In this document: one piece after another, positions 24,338-32,196 of the stretch
How positions within the stretch are numbered: position 1 is the first letter of the stretch
Layout of the letters: the number at the start of each line of letters is the position of its first letter
From: Planktomarina sp.
GTDB lineage: Bacteria; Pseudomonadota; Alphaproteobacteria; Rhodobacterales; Rhodobacteraceae
Reading direction: 5' to 3'
DNA: 35,053 nucleotides
Assembly (NCBI GenBank): GCA_020630015.1
Contig: JAHDCF010000032.1
Location: forward strand, 1-35,053
Program-made: the position numbers and the translations under genes
Notes under the pieces: model-generated
What the model was told of the DNA's origin: nothing
Databases searched by the model: none
The model's input: only the letters and a program-made list of their open reading frames with translations

Positions 24338-24354
24338 CCCTCCAAATTCGAGGG
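24338..24354 (-). promoter_or_regulatory. Shine-Dalgarno-sequestering hairpin of thiD (riboswitch expression platform)
   Basis: On the minus strand CCCTC, a 7-nt loop and GAGGG form a 5-bp hairpin that buries the thiD ribosome site. There is no T tract, so control by the TPP riboswitch is probably at translation initiation, as is common in Proteobacteria. Confidence 0.6.
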
Positions 24355-24399
24355 GTCGACCAGCGATGTCACGAGAAAGCGCGATTTGTACGCGTATGA

Positions 24400-24483
24400 C
24401 CCGTTCCCTACGCCGGTATTGCCCGGATCAGGTTCGACGGGTCGGTTACAAAACCTCTCAGCCCCAAGGGCCCCCCGACGGAT
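24400..24483 (-). promoter_or_regulatory. TPP riboswitch (THI element)
   Basis: The minus strand carries the three conserved blocks of the TPP aptamer in order: CTGAGA (24461-24456), GAACCTGATC (24435-24426) and GCGTAGGGA (24413-24405). The P1 helix can form between CCGT (24481-24478) and ACGG (24404-24401). It lies 69 bp ahead of thiD and should repress the ten-gene thiamine operon when TPP is plentiful. Confidence 0.96.
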
Positions 24484-24493
24484 TACTTGGTTA

Positions 24494-24522
24494 TATGTAT
24501 CGAAATTTTTCTCTGTCCACAA
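24494..24522 (-). promoter_or_regulatory. Possible sigma-70 promoter of the thiamine operon
   Basis: On the minus strand TTGTGG (24522-24517), a 17-bp spacer and TACATA (24499-24494) precede the TPP aptamer by about 10 bp, the right place for a promoter. The match is moderate, and TATAAC slightly downstream is an alternative -10. Confidence 0.35.
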
Positions 24523-24563
24523 TTCCCGAAATTTCTTTGAAACCCTTCAGGAAAGCAGGGCCC

Positions 24564-25448
24564 TTAACACGAACAAAACTTTTCAAGTTCGTCGGCAAAA
24601 AGGCGCATTCTTCGATTCAATCGGCGATTTTCAGATCGCATTAAATAAATATTCAAAGTTTCAACGGGAACGTCTTTCAAGATCTCAACGACACCTTTCC
24701 AATCGTCTTGCGCTGGCACAACGAAATCAGGCAAACGGGCAATCCCGGCACCACTTGCCATCGCATCAAACAAATAGCTGCCGCTGTTTGAACTCATTGC
24801 TGGGCGAAATTTGAGCTGAGTTTTATTGCCTTGAGGATCCTTAAAGCTCCACACGCCTTGCTTTGCAGCGCCGTAGCTTAATAAACGGTGGTTCTTTAGG
24901 TCAGCAACACAACCAGGTATGCCTTCACGTGCAAGATAGGCTTCACTTGCAAACAAGCGATATCGTGAGCGAGCAAGCAACCGTGTGAATTCATTCCCAA
25001 TAACATTTGGAGTCACACGAAGAGCGAAATCATAGTTTTCGTGATTCAAATCGATGGGGCGATTGTCAAAGACGACATTCAATTGAATTTCTCTGTGACT
25101 TTTCTGGAACTCAATCAAAAACTTGTTCAACACTGAAAGGCCGAATTCGTGGGCGACGGTAACTGAAAGTGGGCCTTCAACCTTGTGTGGCGTCTGCGAA
25201 AAATCGCCATCCAGGGTATCAAGGCTATCAATTATCGAAAGCGATCTTTGGTACAGGTCTTTACCTGCATCAGATATTTGCCATTGTCCCGGTTTGCGGT
25301 GAACCAGCTCAGCTGCGTATTTACCCTCAAGCAATTTCAAGCGCCGACTGACAGCTGATTTTGCAATCCCCAAACGATCTGCTGCTTTGCTGATACTGGC
25401 GTTTTCAACAATCGATACAAACAGTTTAAGATCTTCAATCTGGCCCAT
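24564..25448 (-). CDS. LysR-family transcriptional regulator
   Basis: A 294-residue LysR regulator: an N-terminal winged helix (LKLFVSIVENASISKAADRLGIAKSAVSRRLKLLEGKYAAELVHR) and a co-inducer domain from about residue 90 (PLSVTVAHEFGLSVLNKFLIEFQ). The C-terminus (DVPVETLNIYLMRSENRRLNRRMRLFADEL) is like regulators of the CrgA/YhaJ type. ATG 25448 has GGGAG 6 nt upstream and is preferred to a TTG four codons earlier. It is divergent from doxX-yqjG, its probable target; in E. coli the LysR protein YhaJ activates yqjF. The inducer may be an aromatic or quinone compound (inference). Confidence 0.9.
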   Translation of the reverse strand: MGQIEDLKLFVSIVENASISKAADRLGIAKSAVSRRLKLLEGKYAAELVHRKPGQWQISDAGKDLYQRSLSIIDSLDTLDGDFSQTPHKVEGPLSVTVAHEFGLSVLNKFLIEFQKSHREIQLNVVFDNRPIDLNHENYDFALRVTPNVIGNEFTRLLARSRYRLFASEAYLAREGIPGCVADLKNHRLLSYGAAKQGVWSFKDPQGNKTQLKFRPAMSSNSGSYLFDAMASGAGIARLPDFVVPAQDDWKGVVEILKDVPVETLNIYLMRSENRRLNRRMRLFADELEKFCSC

Positions 25449-25450
25449 TT

Positions 25451-25517
25451 GTTCTCCCAATTAGAACCATATGTCCTATTTTATATGTCTTGTTACAAGT
25501 TTTGAAACACCTATTGT
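25451..25517. promoter_or_regulatory. Divergent lysR/doxX control region with inverted repeats
   Basis: The 99-bp gap holds GTTCT-N7-AGAAC (25451-25467) and CTTGT-T-ACAAG (25489-25499), plus two copies of ATATGTC between them. A possible doxX promoter is TTGTTA (25490-25495), 16 bp, TATTGT (25512-25517), so the second palindrome would overlap its -35. This arrangement suits LysR-type activation and autoregulation. Confidence 0.4.
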
Positions 25518-25547
25518 CAGGTGAGCTCAAAAAAGGAATGCTTGAAA

Positions 25548-25904
25548 ATGTCTCCTCAAATTAAAAAATATGGCCTTCTTGCGATTAAGGCTCTTCTTAC
25601 CCTTGCTTTTGTTGCTGCCGGTTTTGCCAAACTGTCAGGTGCTGAAATGATGGTGCAAACATTCGAAGCTGTCGGCGTGGGCCAATGGTTCAGATATGTG
25701 ACTGGCGCGATCGAAATTGGTGGTGCAATTTTGCTTTGGATGAATGGCCGTCAATTTATCGGCGCTGCATTGCTGACTGTTACGATGATTGGTGCGGTCC
25801 TTTCGCACTTATTGATCCTTGGGCCTTCGGCCGTTCCAGCGTTGGTGTTGGGCGTTTTGTCAGCGATTGTCGCCTATTCACATCGCGATCAAATGCCACG
25901 ATAA
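25548..25904 (+). CDS. DoxX family membrane protein (YqjF-like)
   Basis: A 118-residue protein with four hydrophobic segments starting about residues 10, 45, 68 and 92. The DoxX signature FVAAGFAKLSGAEMMVQTFEAVGVGQWFRYVTGAIEIGGAILL is clear. ATG 25548 has AAGGA about 10 nt upstream; a GTG at 25521 would add nine polar residues before the first membrane segment. The gene pairs with the glutathionyl-hydroquinone reductase downstream, like yqjF-yqjG in E. coli, so a role in quinone or thiol redox defence is likely. The reaction is unknown. Confidence 0.85.
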   Translation: MSPQIKKYGLLAIKALLTLAFVAAGFAKLSGAEMMVQTFEAVGVGQWFRYVTGAIEIGGAILLWMNGRQFIGAALLTVTMIGAVLSHLLILGPSAVPALVLGVLSAIVAYSHRDQMPR

Positions 25905-25922
25905 ATTCAAAATATTGTTTTG

Positions 25923-25951
25923 AAAGGGCTGCCAATGGGTGGCCCTTTTTA
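25923..25951 (+). terminator. Terminator/attenuator between doxX and the GST gene
   Basis: AAAGGGC/GCCCTTT forms a perfect 7-bp stem with a 12-nt loop that can pair further, ending in a T run. It stands 19 bp after the doxX stop and only 15 bp before the next start, so it may lower, rather than block, expression of the second gene. Confidence 0.75.
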
Positions 25952-25965
25952 AAAGGAGTTTTAAG

Positions 25966-26958
25966 ATGGGTTTGCTGCAAAATGGAAAATGGGTTGATCA
26001 GTGGTATGATACCAAAGCAACCCAAGGACGGTTCTTTCGAAAAGCACCGCAATTTCGCAACTGGATCACCACCGATGGTTCAAAAGGGCCCAGCGGAACC
26101 GCGGGCTTCAAGGCAGAACCAAATCGATATCATCTTTATGTCTCTTTAGCGTGCCCATGGGCGCACCGAACGCTGATTTTTCGGACATTGAAGGGTCTGG
26201 AAGAAATGATCCCGATTTCGATTGTACATTGGTACATGGCCGAAAATGGGTGGACTTTTGCACCCGGTGATGGGGTTGTTTCCGATCCTATTTCCCACGC
26301 GCAATACATGCATGAAATCTATACCGCCGCTGATAAAAATTATTCTGGCCGTGTCACTGTGCCCGTTTTGTGGGACAAAAAACAAAACACAATTGTTTCC
26401 AATGAATCGCCAGAGATCATTCGGATGTTCAATTCCGCTTTTGATGACATTGGCGCCAAAAAAGGGGACTTTTATCCGGCCGAATTACGTACCCAGATCG
26501 ATGCATTAAACGATCGCATTTATGAAACTGTGAACAATGGGGTGTACAAAGCCGGGTTCGCAACAACACAAGCCGCGTATGATGAGGCGATCGAACCCTT
26601 GTTCGCATCTCTTGATTGGCTGGAAGATATTCTGTCCGAAAAAAGATATCTTACGGGCGATACAATAACCGAGGCCGATTGGCGCCTTTTTACCACTTTG
26701 GTGCGATTTGATCCCGTGTACGTTGGTCATTTTAAATGCAACAAAAAACGTATTTCAGATTACCCAAATCTGTTCGGTTACACTTGTGATCTATTTCAAC
26801 AACCTGGCATCGCCGAAACCGTGAATATGAAACATATCAAACACCATTATTACGCAAGTCACGAAAGCATTAACCCCTCTCGTGTTGTACCTGCTGGCCC
26901 TAATTGGGATTTGAATGCGCCACATTCACGTGGGCAATCTTCCTTGGCTGACCATTAA
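25966..26958 (+). CDS. yqjG: Glutathionyl-hydroquinone reductase (Xi-class GST, YqjG/EcmB type)
   Basis: Reduces glutathionyl-hydroquinones with glutathione, recycling quinones and detoxifying aromatics. The 330-residue cytoplasmic protein shows the Xi-class catalytic motif SLACPWAHRTLIFR with C63, the following IPISIVHWYMAENGWTF, VPVLWDKKQNTIVSNESPEIIRMFN and the C-terminal GDTITEADWRLFTTLVRFDPVYVGHFKCN. ATG 25966 has a good AGGAG; an in-frame ATG nine codons earlier falls in the terminator stem. The neighbouring DoxX and LysR genes support a quinone-stress module. Confidence 0.93.
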   Translation: MGLLQNGKWVDQWYDTKATQGRFFRKAPQFRNWITTDGSKGPSGTAGFKAEPNRYHLYVSLACPWAHRTLIFRTLKGLEEMIPISIVHWYMAENGWTFAPGDGVVSDPISHAQYMHEIYTAADKNYSGRVTVPVLWDKKQNTIVSNESPEIIRMFNSAFDDIGAKKGDFYPAELRTQIDALNDRIYETVNNGVYKAGFATTQAAYDEAIEPLFASLDWLEDILSEKRYLTGDTITEADWRLFTTLVRFDPVYVGHFKCNKKRISDYPNLFGYTCDLFQQPGIAETVNMKHIKHHYYASHESINPSRVVPAGPNWDLNAPHSRGQSSLADH

Positions 26959-26962
26959 AAGG

Positions 26963-27000
26963 GTGTGGGGGTTTACATGTTCTGTGGCCCCTGCACTTTC
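26963..27000 (+). terminator. Weak terminator-like hairpin after yqjG
   Basis: GTG-T-GGGG pairs with CCCC-TG-CAC around a 17-nt loop, followed by the pyrimidine run TTTCTCTCTT. It is imperfect, but in the right place between yqjG and the ccoN promoter. Confidence 0.4.
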
Positions 27001-27018
27001 TCTCTTAACAGAAAAAAT

Positions 27019-27032
27019 TTGATCCAGATCAA
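27019..27032 (+). promoter_or_regulatory. FnrL/FNR box upstream of ccoN
   Basis: TTGATCCAGATCAA is a perfect match to TTGAT-N4-ATCAA, 84 bp before the ccoN start. If it is a class II site centred at -41.5, transcription would begin near 27067, inside TTGCGAACAGG (27065-27075), with TAACAG (27055-27060) as -10. Low-oxygen activation by FnrL/FixK of ccoNOQP is well known in Rhodobacterales. Confidence 0.93.
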
Positions 27033-27086
27033 CGCACCGATCCCGACTCGCCATTAACAGAAAATTGCGAACAGGTGCGTTGGGAC

Positions 27087-27111
27087 TTCCTCAGCGCGGA
27101 AAGCTGAGGAG
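27087..27111 (+). promoter_or_regulatory. Hairpin sequestering the ccoN ribosome-binding site
   Basis: TTCCTCAGC, the loop GCGGAAA and GCTGAGGAG make a 9-bp stem (one T-G pair). The 3' arm contains the ccoN Shine-Dalgarno GAGGAG (27106-27111), 5 nt before the ATG. Translation of ccoN therefore probably needs this stem to open. Confidence 0.65.
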
Positions 27112-27116
27112 TTTCT

Positions 27117-28727
27117 ATGGGTGATATCTTCAAACTCGTTGTTTTATTATTCATTATATTTTTTGCCGGTATGGCCGCCGATTGGGGACGTGATGTTGCC
27201 TATTCTGTCCATGCATTCATTATCATGGCGATCGCATCTGGTCTGTTCATCTGGCAGATGCGGCGCACCGGAGAGCACAAGCCAAAAGTAGATACATCCA
27301 AATATATGGATGACGTTGTTCGGGCCGGGGTGATTGCCACGGGTTTTTGGGGTGTCGTGGGTTTTTTGGTCGGCGTGTTTATTGCCTTTCAACTTGCCTT
27401 TCCATCCTTGAACTTTGACTGGGCGCAACCTTTTGCCAACTTCGGCCGTCTTCGCCCCTTACACACCAGCGCTGTTATTTTTGCGTTTGGTGGCAACGCA
27501 TTGATCATGTCGTCATTTTACATCGTGCAACGTACATGCGGGGCCCGGTTGTGGGGCGGTAATCTGGCTTGGTTTGTGTTTTGGGGATACAACCTGTTCA
27601 TCGTGTTGGCCGCCACCGGATATCTTTTGGGTGCAACACAATCCAAAGAATACGCAGAACCAGAATGGTACGTAGACATTTGGTTGACCATTGTCTGGCT
27701 CGCGTTCTTGACCGTCTATCTTGGAACCATTTTCAAGCGGACTGAAAAGCACATTTATGTTGCGAACTGGTTTTTGCTGTCTTTCATCGTGACCGTTGCA
27801 ATGTTGCACGTGGTCAATAACATCAGCATCCCAGTGTCCATTCTGGGGTCAAAATCAGTGCAGCTGTTCGCTGGCGTTCAAGACGCGATGACCCAATGGT
27901 GGTATGGTCACAACGCTGTTGGATTTTTCCTAACCGCTGGTTTTTTGGGCATGATGTATTACTTCGTGCCCAAACAGGCAGGCCGACCCGTGTACAGTTA
28001 TAAACTGTCGATCATTCACTTCTGGGCCCTGATCTTTCTTTATATTTGGGCTGGACCACACCACCTTCATTATACGGCTTTGCCTGATTGGGCCTCCACG
28101 CTTGGAATGGTGTTTTCTGTCATCCTTTGGATGCCAAGCTGGGGTGGTATGATCAACGGTTTGATGACCCTTCAGGGCGCGTGGGACAAATTGCGCACAG
28201 ATCCGATTGTCCGGATGATGGTTATCAGCTTGGCCTTCTATGGCATGTCCACCTTTGAAGGACCTATGATGTCGATCCGTGCGGTCAACAGCCTGTCACA
28301 TTACACCGACTGGACCATTGGCCACGTACATTCTGGCGCGTTGGGATGGAACGGGATGATCACATTCTCGGCCCTTTACTTTCTGACACCTCGCCTGTGG
28401 GGAAAGGCACAGATGTATTCCATGAAGGCCATTGATTGGCACTTCTGGTTGGCCACAATCGGCATCATTTTATATGCCGCCTCAATGTGGGTCACCGGCA
28501 TCATGGAAGGCTTGATGTGGCGCGAAGTCGATGCCCAAGGTTTCTTGGTCAACAGCTTTGCGGACACCGTGACCGCAAAATTCCCAATGTACGTGGTGCG
28601 TGGCTTGGGGGGTGTTTTGTACCTCGCGGGTTCCCTGATCATGGCATGGAACATGATCATGACAATCCGGGGCGGCGCGGTTCAATCCGTCGCCACACCC
28701 CAAAACAACCTTCAACCCGCTGAATAA
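27117..28727 (+). CDS. ccoN: cbb3-type cytochrome c oxidase subunit I
   Basis: The catalytic heme-copper subunit of the high-affinity cbb3 oxidase in the inner membrane, which reduces O2 to water and pumps protons. It has 536 residues and about 12 membrane helices. Ligand histidines are visible in [32 protein letters not shown] (CuB region with the helix VII tyrosine near it), [13 protein letters not shown] and [12 protein letters not shown]. The ATG at 27117 is preceded by GAGGAG. It is the first gene of ccoNOQP, behind a perfect FnrL box and an SD-hiding hairpin. Confidence 0.98.
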   Translation: MGDIFKLVVLLFIIFFAGMAADWGRDVAYSVHAFIIMAIASGLFIWQMRRTGEHKPKVDTSKYMDDVVRAGVIATGFWGVVGFLVGVFIAFQLAFPSLNFDWAQPFANFGRLRPLHTSAVIFAFGGNALIMSSFYIVQRTCGARLWGGNLAWFVFWGYNLFIVLAATGYLLGATQSKEYAEPEWYVDIWLTIVWLAFLTVYLGTIFKRTEKHIYVANWFLLSFIVTVAMLHVVNNISIPVSILGSKSVQLFAGVQDAMTQWWYGHNAVGFFLTAGFLGMMYYFVPKQAGRPVYSYKLSIIHFWALIFLYIWAGPHHLHYTALPDWASTLGMVFSVILWMPSWGGMINGLMTLQGAWDKLRTDPIVRMMVISLAFYGMSTFEGPMMSIRAVNSLSHYTDWTIGHVHSGALGWNGMITFSALYFLTPRLWGKAQMYSMKAIDWHFWLATIGIILYAASMWVTGIMEGLMWREVDAQGFLVNSFADTVTAKFPMYVVRGLGGVLYLAGSLIMAWNMIMTIRGGAVQSVATPQNNLQPAE

Positions 28728-28739
28728 AGGAGGACAAAG

Positions 28740-29465
28740 ATGTCAATTCTGAAACGCCACCAGATCCTTGAACGCAGTCCTACTCTGTTGTTTGTCTTTT
28801 CTTTCCTTGTTGTCACGATTGGGGGGATCGTTGAAATTGCGCCGTTGTTTTATCTTGAAAACACTATCGAAGAGGTCGACGGCGTACGCCCATACACACC
28901 GTTAGAGTTGGCCGGCCGCGATGTTTACGTGCGTGAAGGTTGCTATGTCTGCCACAGCCAAATGATCCGCCCGATGCGTGACGAAGTTGAACGATACGGG
29001 CATTATTCCTTGGCTGCTGAATCCATGTACGATCATCCATTTCAATGGGGTTCAAAACGCACCGGCCCTGATTTGGCCCGTGTGGGTGGGCGGTATTCCG
29101 ATGCCTGGCAGGTGGATCATTTGAATGACCCACAATCGGTCGTGCCGGAGTCAATTATGCCCAAATACGCATTTTTGAACGATGCAAAGCTTAATCCTGA
29201 CCACATCACCGATTTGGTAAAAACCCATCGTTTGGTCGGTGTACCCTATTCGGATGAAATGATCGAAAACGCCAAAGCCGATTTCAAAGCCCAAGCCGAT
29301 CCAGACTCTGATTGGGACGGTCTTGTGGAACGATATCCTGGTGCCGTTGTTTCCAACTTTGATGGTCAAGACGCCTTAACCGAAATGGATGCGCTGGTCG
29401 CGTATCTTCAAATGCTGGGAACCATGGTCGACTTTTCAACATTTACCCCAGAGGCAAGTCGCTGA
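28740..29465 (+). CDS. ccoO: cbb3-type cytochrome c oxidase subunit II (monoheme)
   Basis: A membrane-anchored c-type cytochrome that passes electrons from CcoP to CcoN. It has 241 residues, one N-terminal anchor ([24 protein letters not shown]), the heme motif CYVCH near residue 68 and the probable axial methionine in [10 protein letters not shown] strong AGGAGG precedes it, 12 bp after ccoN. Confidence 0.97.
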   Translation: MSILKRHQILERSPTLLFVFSFLVVTIGGIVEIAPLFYLENTIEEVDGVRPYTPLELAGRDVYVREGCYVCHSQMIRPMRDEVERYGHYSLAAESMYDHPFQWGSKRTGPDLARVGGRYSDAWQVDHLNDPQSVVPESIMPKYAFLNDAKLNPDHITDLVKTHRLVGVPYSDEMIENAKADFKAQADPDSDWDGLVERYPGAVVSNFDGQDALTEMDALVAYLQMLGTMVDFSTFTPEASR

Positions 29466-29480
29466 GCGAAAGGACAAAAA

Positions 29481-29717
29481 ATGGAAACCTACACTTTACT
29501 TCGCGCCTTCGCCGACAGCTGGTTTTTGGTGGCAATGATGATCTTCTATCTGGGCGCATGCATTTTGCCATTTTTATCCAGCCGCCGCAAAGCCATGGCT
29601 GATGCCGCTTCGATCCCCTTTCGAAACGAAGCCGCGCCGCAAGCCACGGACCACAATTTCGCACAAGGCAAAAACACTGAAAACTGCGACCACGACACCC
29701 AGAAGTTGGGGGGTTAA
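29481..29717 (+). CDS. ccoQ: cbb3-type oxidase subunit CcoQ
   Basis: A 78-residue small subunit with a single membrane helix (FLVAMMIFYLGACILPFL, residues about 15-32) and a polar C-terminal tail. CcoQ stabilises the oxidase complex and, in Rhodobacter sphaeroides, signals oxygen state to the Prr system. The tail is longer than in many CcoQ proteins (about 45-60 residues). It lies between ccoO and ccoP, with 1 bp to the next start. Confidence 0.9.
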   Translation: METYTLLRAFADSWFLVAMMIFYLGACILPFLSSRRKAMADAASIPFRNEAAPQATDHNFAQGKNTENCDHDTQKLGG

Positions 29718-29718
29718 T

Positions 29719-30594
29719 ATGAGCAAAGAAAAGCTGAAGTCAGACGCCGAAGAAACCCATGACGTTGAAACCACTGGTCATACATGGGACGGCATCGAAG
29801 AACTGAACAATCCCTTACCGCGTTGGTGGTTGTGGTGTTTCTATCTCACCATTGTTTGGGGTGTTGCGTATACCATTGCTTATCCCGCGTGGCCTTTGGT
29901 TAACTCTGCCACTGCTGGCCTTTTGGGATATTCCACACGTCAAGAAGTGGCGCAGGAAATTCAAAGAGTAGAAGAACACAACGCCGAAGTTTCAAACAAA
30001 TTGGCACAATCGAATTTGTCAGAACTTTCGACCGATGATCCAGCTTATCATTTTGGTGTTTCGGGTGGGGCATCCGTCTATCGCGCGCAATGTTCGCAAT
30101 GTCATGGATCGGGTGCGGCTGGCGCGAAAGGATATCCAAACCTGCTGGATGATGATTGGCTGTGGGGCGGATCCCTGAAAGAGATTGAATACACAATCCG
30201 CCACGGTGTGCGTAATGAAACAGACAGCAACGCCCATTGGTCACAAATGCCTGCCTTTGGAGAAATTTTGGATAAAAAACAAATCGTATCCGTCGCCGAA
30301 TACGTGCTGGGATTATCCGGACAAGACAATGATCCAGACCTTGCAAGCATTGGGCAAACTGTATTCGCTCAAAACTGTGCCTCATGCCATGGTGACGGCG
30401 GAGAAGGCATGCGCGAACAAGGTGCCCCACGTTTAAACGACGCCATTTGGCTTTATGGTGATGACAGGGCATCCCTTATCGAAACCATTACCTATTCTCG
30501 GTTCGGCGTCATGCCGGCCTGGGGACAGCGGCTTGATGATGCCGATGTGAAAGCGTTGACACTTTATATTCATCAGCTTGGCGGGGGCGAATAA
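29719..30594 (+). CDS. ccoP: cbb3-type cytochrome c oxidase subunit III (diheme)
   Basis: A diheme c-type cytochrome that receives electrons from soluble or membrane cytochromes. It has 291 residues: a cytosolic N-terminus, one membrane helix (WWLWCFYLTIVWGVAYTIAYP, residues about 36-56) and two heme domains with CSQCH at 125-129 and CASCH at 220-224. The likely axial methionines are in SQMPAFG and GVMPAWG. ATG 29719 follows GGGGGG; the frame extends upstream within ccoQ but the family N-terminus starts here. Transcription ends at the hairpin after it. Confidence 0.97.
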   Translation: MSKEKLKSDAEETHDVETTGHTWDGIEELNNPLPRWWLWCFYLTIVWGVAYTIAYPAWPLVNSATAGLLGYSTRQEVAQEIQRVEEHNAEVSNKLAQSNLSELSTDDPAYHFGVSGGASVYRAQCSQCHGSGAAGAKGYPNLLDDDWLWGGSLKEIEYTIRHGVRNETDSNAHWSQMPAFGEILDKKQIVSVAEYVLGLSGQDNDPDLASIGQTVFAQNCASCHGDGGEGMREQGAPRLNDAIWLYGDDRASLIETITYSRFGVMPAWGQRLDDADVKALTLYIHQLGGGE

Positions 30595-30606
30595 CCCCAG
30601 CCATAC

Positions 30607-30643
30607 CCGCGACACACAGTGTTCCATCCTTCAAGTGTCGCGG
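30607..30643 (+). other. Inverted repeat after ccoP
   Basis: CCGCGACAC and GTGTCGCGG form a perfect 9-bp stem with a 19-nt loop, starting 13 bp after the ccoP stop. There is no T tract, so it is not a terminator by itself. It may protect the 3' end of the ccoNOQP message or act in DNA as a binding site. Confidence 0.5.
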
Positions 30644-30648
30644 AACAG

Positions 30649-30699
30649 ACCCGGCCCTTTTCCTGTTCGCAAAACGGAAAATTGGGGTCGGGTTTTTTT
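30649..30699 (+). terminator. Rho-independent terminator of ccoNOQP
   Basis: ACCCGGCCC pairs with GGGTCGGGT (one G-U), and the stem continues through TTTTCC/GGAAAA after a 3-nt bulge, with a 12-nt loop. A run of seven T residues follows. The last T residues are the first bases of the FnrL box of ccoG, so terminator and activator site overlap. Confidence 0.9.
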
Positions 30700-30711
30700 G
30701 ATCCAAATCAA
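30698..30711 (+). promoter_or_regulatory. FnrL/FNR box upstream of ccoG
   Basis: TTGATCCAAATCAA matches TTGAT-N4-ATCAA perfectly. TAGATT (30734-30739) is a fitting -10, and TTGCGAACAGG (30744-30754) follows exactly as downstream of the ccoN box, 32 bp after it. Transcription is expected to start near 30746, 19 bp before the ccoG ATG. Confidence 0.93.
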
Positions 30712-30764
30712 AGGCCAGTAACGACGCTCTGCCTAGATTGGCATTGCGAACAGGAAACATCGTT

Positions 30765-32192
30765 ATGTCTACGTCACCCGACCAACCTCTTTATGCCCCT
30801 CAAGAACCGGTTTTTCCCAAAAAGGTTTCTGGGACATTCCGCCGCTTAAAATGGTGGATCATGATCGTTACGTTGGCGATCTACTATATCACGCCATGGC
30901 TTCGCTGGGATCGCGGGCCACATTTGCCCGACCAGGCGGTGCTGGTCGATCTGGCCGGGCGCCGCTTCTATTTTTTGTGGATCGAGATTTGGCCGCACGA
31001 ATTTTATTTCGTTGCAGGTTTGTTGATCATGGCGGGACTTGGGCTTTTCCTATTCACCTCAGCACTTGGTCGGGTTTGGTGTGGATACGCTTGCCCACAA
31101 ACCGTTTGGACAGATCTATTCATTCTTGTGGAACGTTGGATCGAAGGGGATCGGAATGCCCGTGTGCGTTTGTGGAACGCGAAATGGACATTACGCAAAT
31201 GGCGACTGCGATTTACCAAATGGTTGGTTTGGTTTCTGATTGCTTTGGCAACGGGTGGCGCTTGGGTTTTCTATTTTGCGGACGCCCCAACATTGGCCAG
31301 TGATCTTGCATCGTTTGACGCACCTTTTGTTGCCTACGCCACCATTCTGACGTTGACGGCGACAACCTTCATTTTTGGTGGTTTTTTACGCGAACAAGTT
31401 TGCATCTACATGTGCCCATGGCCGCGCATCCAAGGGGCAATGATGGATGATTCAACCCTGACGGTGGCTTATCGAAATTGGCGGGGTGAACCGCGCGGCA
31501 AACACCGCAAAGCACAAGCCGCCGCAGGCCTGGGTGATTGCGTTGATTGCATGGCCTGCGTGAATGTTTGCCCCATGGGAATTGACATCCGTGATGGTCA
31601 ACAAATGGAATGCATCACCTGTGCCCTTTGCATTGATGCATGCGATGACATCATGGCAAGGCTGGGCAAAGACCGTGGATTGATCGATTACCTTGCCCTT
31701 TCGGATGAACCTTTGGAACGCGCAGGTGCAAAGCCACGCCCGATTTGGCAACACATCTTTCGGACGAGAACAATTCTGTACACCGCCCTTTGGAGTTTGA
31801 TCGGGGTTGGCCTTGTCTGGGCGTTGTTCGTGCGATCCGATATCGGCCTATCGGTAGAGCCCGTGCGCAACCCGCAATATGTAACCCTTTCAGACGGATC
31901 CGTCCGAAATACCTATACCCTCCGCATCCGCAACCAAACCGCCATGCCCCGCGAATTTCGCCTGATGCTGACCGCAGACAGCATTTTGAGGATTGAAGTG
32001 GAAACCGAAGGGCCCGAGGTAGGTCATGTGATCGTTCCCGCTGATCAAACCTTGAATGCGCGGGTCTATGTCATTGCGCGCCCACAGGATCCGGCCGCAT
32101 CACAGGATACCACATCACTCAGGCTGTGGGTCGAAGATGTCGAAACGGATGCCCGCGCAAGCGCATCAACCGTATTTAATGGAAAAGGATAA
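30765..32192 (+). CDS. ccoG: cbb3 oxidase accessory protein CcoG (FixG/RdxA), iron-sulfur
   Basis: A membrane Fe-S protein that reduces copper (Cu2+ to Cu+) for cbb3 assembly. The 475-residue product has about five membrane segments, a conserved WCGYACPQTVWTDLF near residue 105, a CIYMCPWPRIQGAM loop near 223, and a two-[4Fe-4S] ferredoxin domain with Cys at 259, 262, 265, 269 and 283, 286, 289, 293. The C-terminal third is a soluble beta domain. ATG 30765 has AGGA 9 nt before it. It is first in ccoGHIS. Confidence 0.96.
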   Translation: MSTSPDQPLYAPQEPVFPKKVSGTFRRLKWWIMIVTLAIYYITPWLRWDRGPHLPDQAVLVDLAGRRFYFLWIEIWPHEFYFVAGLLIMAGLGLFLFTSALGRVWCGYACPQTVWTDLFILVERWIEGDRNARVRLWNAKWTLRKWRLRFTKWLVWFLIALATGGAWVFYFADAPTLASDLASFDAPFVAYATILTLTATTFIFGGFLREQVCIYMCPWPRIQGAMMDDSTLTVAYRNWRGEPRGKHRKAQAAAGLGDCVDCMACVNVCPMGIDIRDGQQMECITCALCIDACDDIMARLGKDRGLIDYLALSDEPLERAGAKPRPIWQHIFRTRTILYTALWSLIGVGLVWALFVRSDIGLSVEPVRNPQYVTLSDGSVRNTYTLRIRNQTAMPREFRLMLTADSILRIEVETEGPEVGHVIVPADQTLNARVYVIARPQDPAASQDTTSLRLWVEDVETDARASASTVFNGKG

Positions 32193-32196
32193 GACC

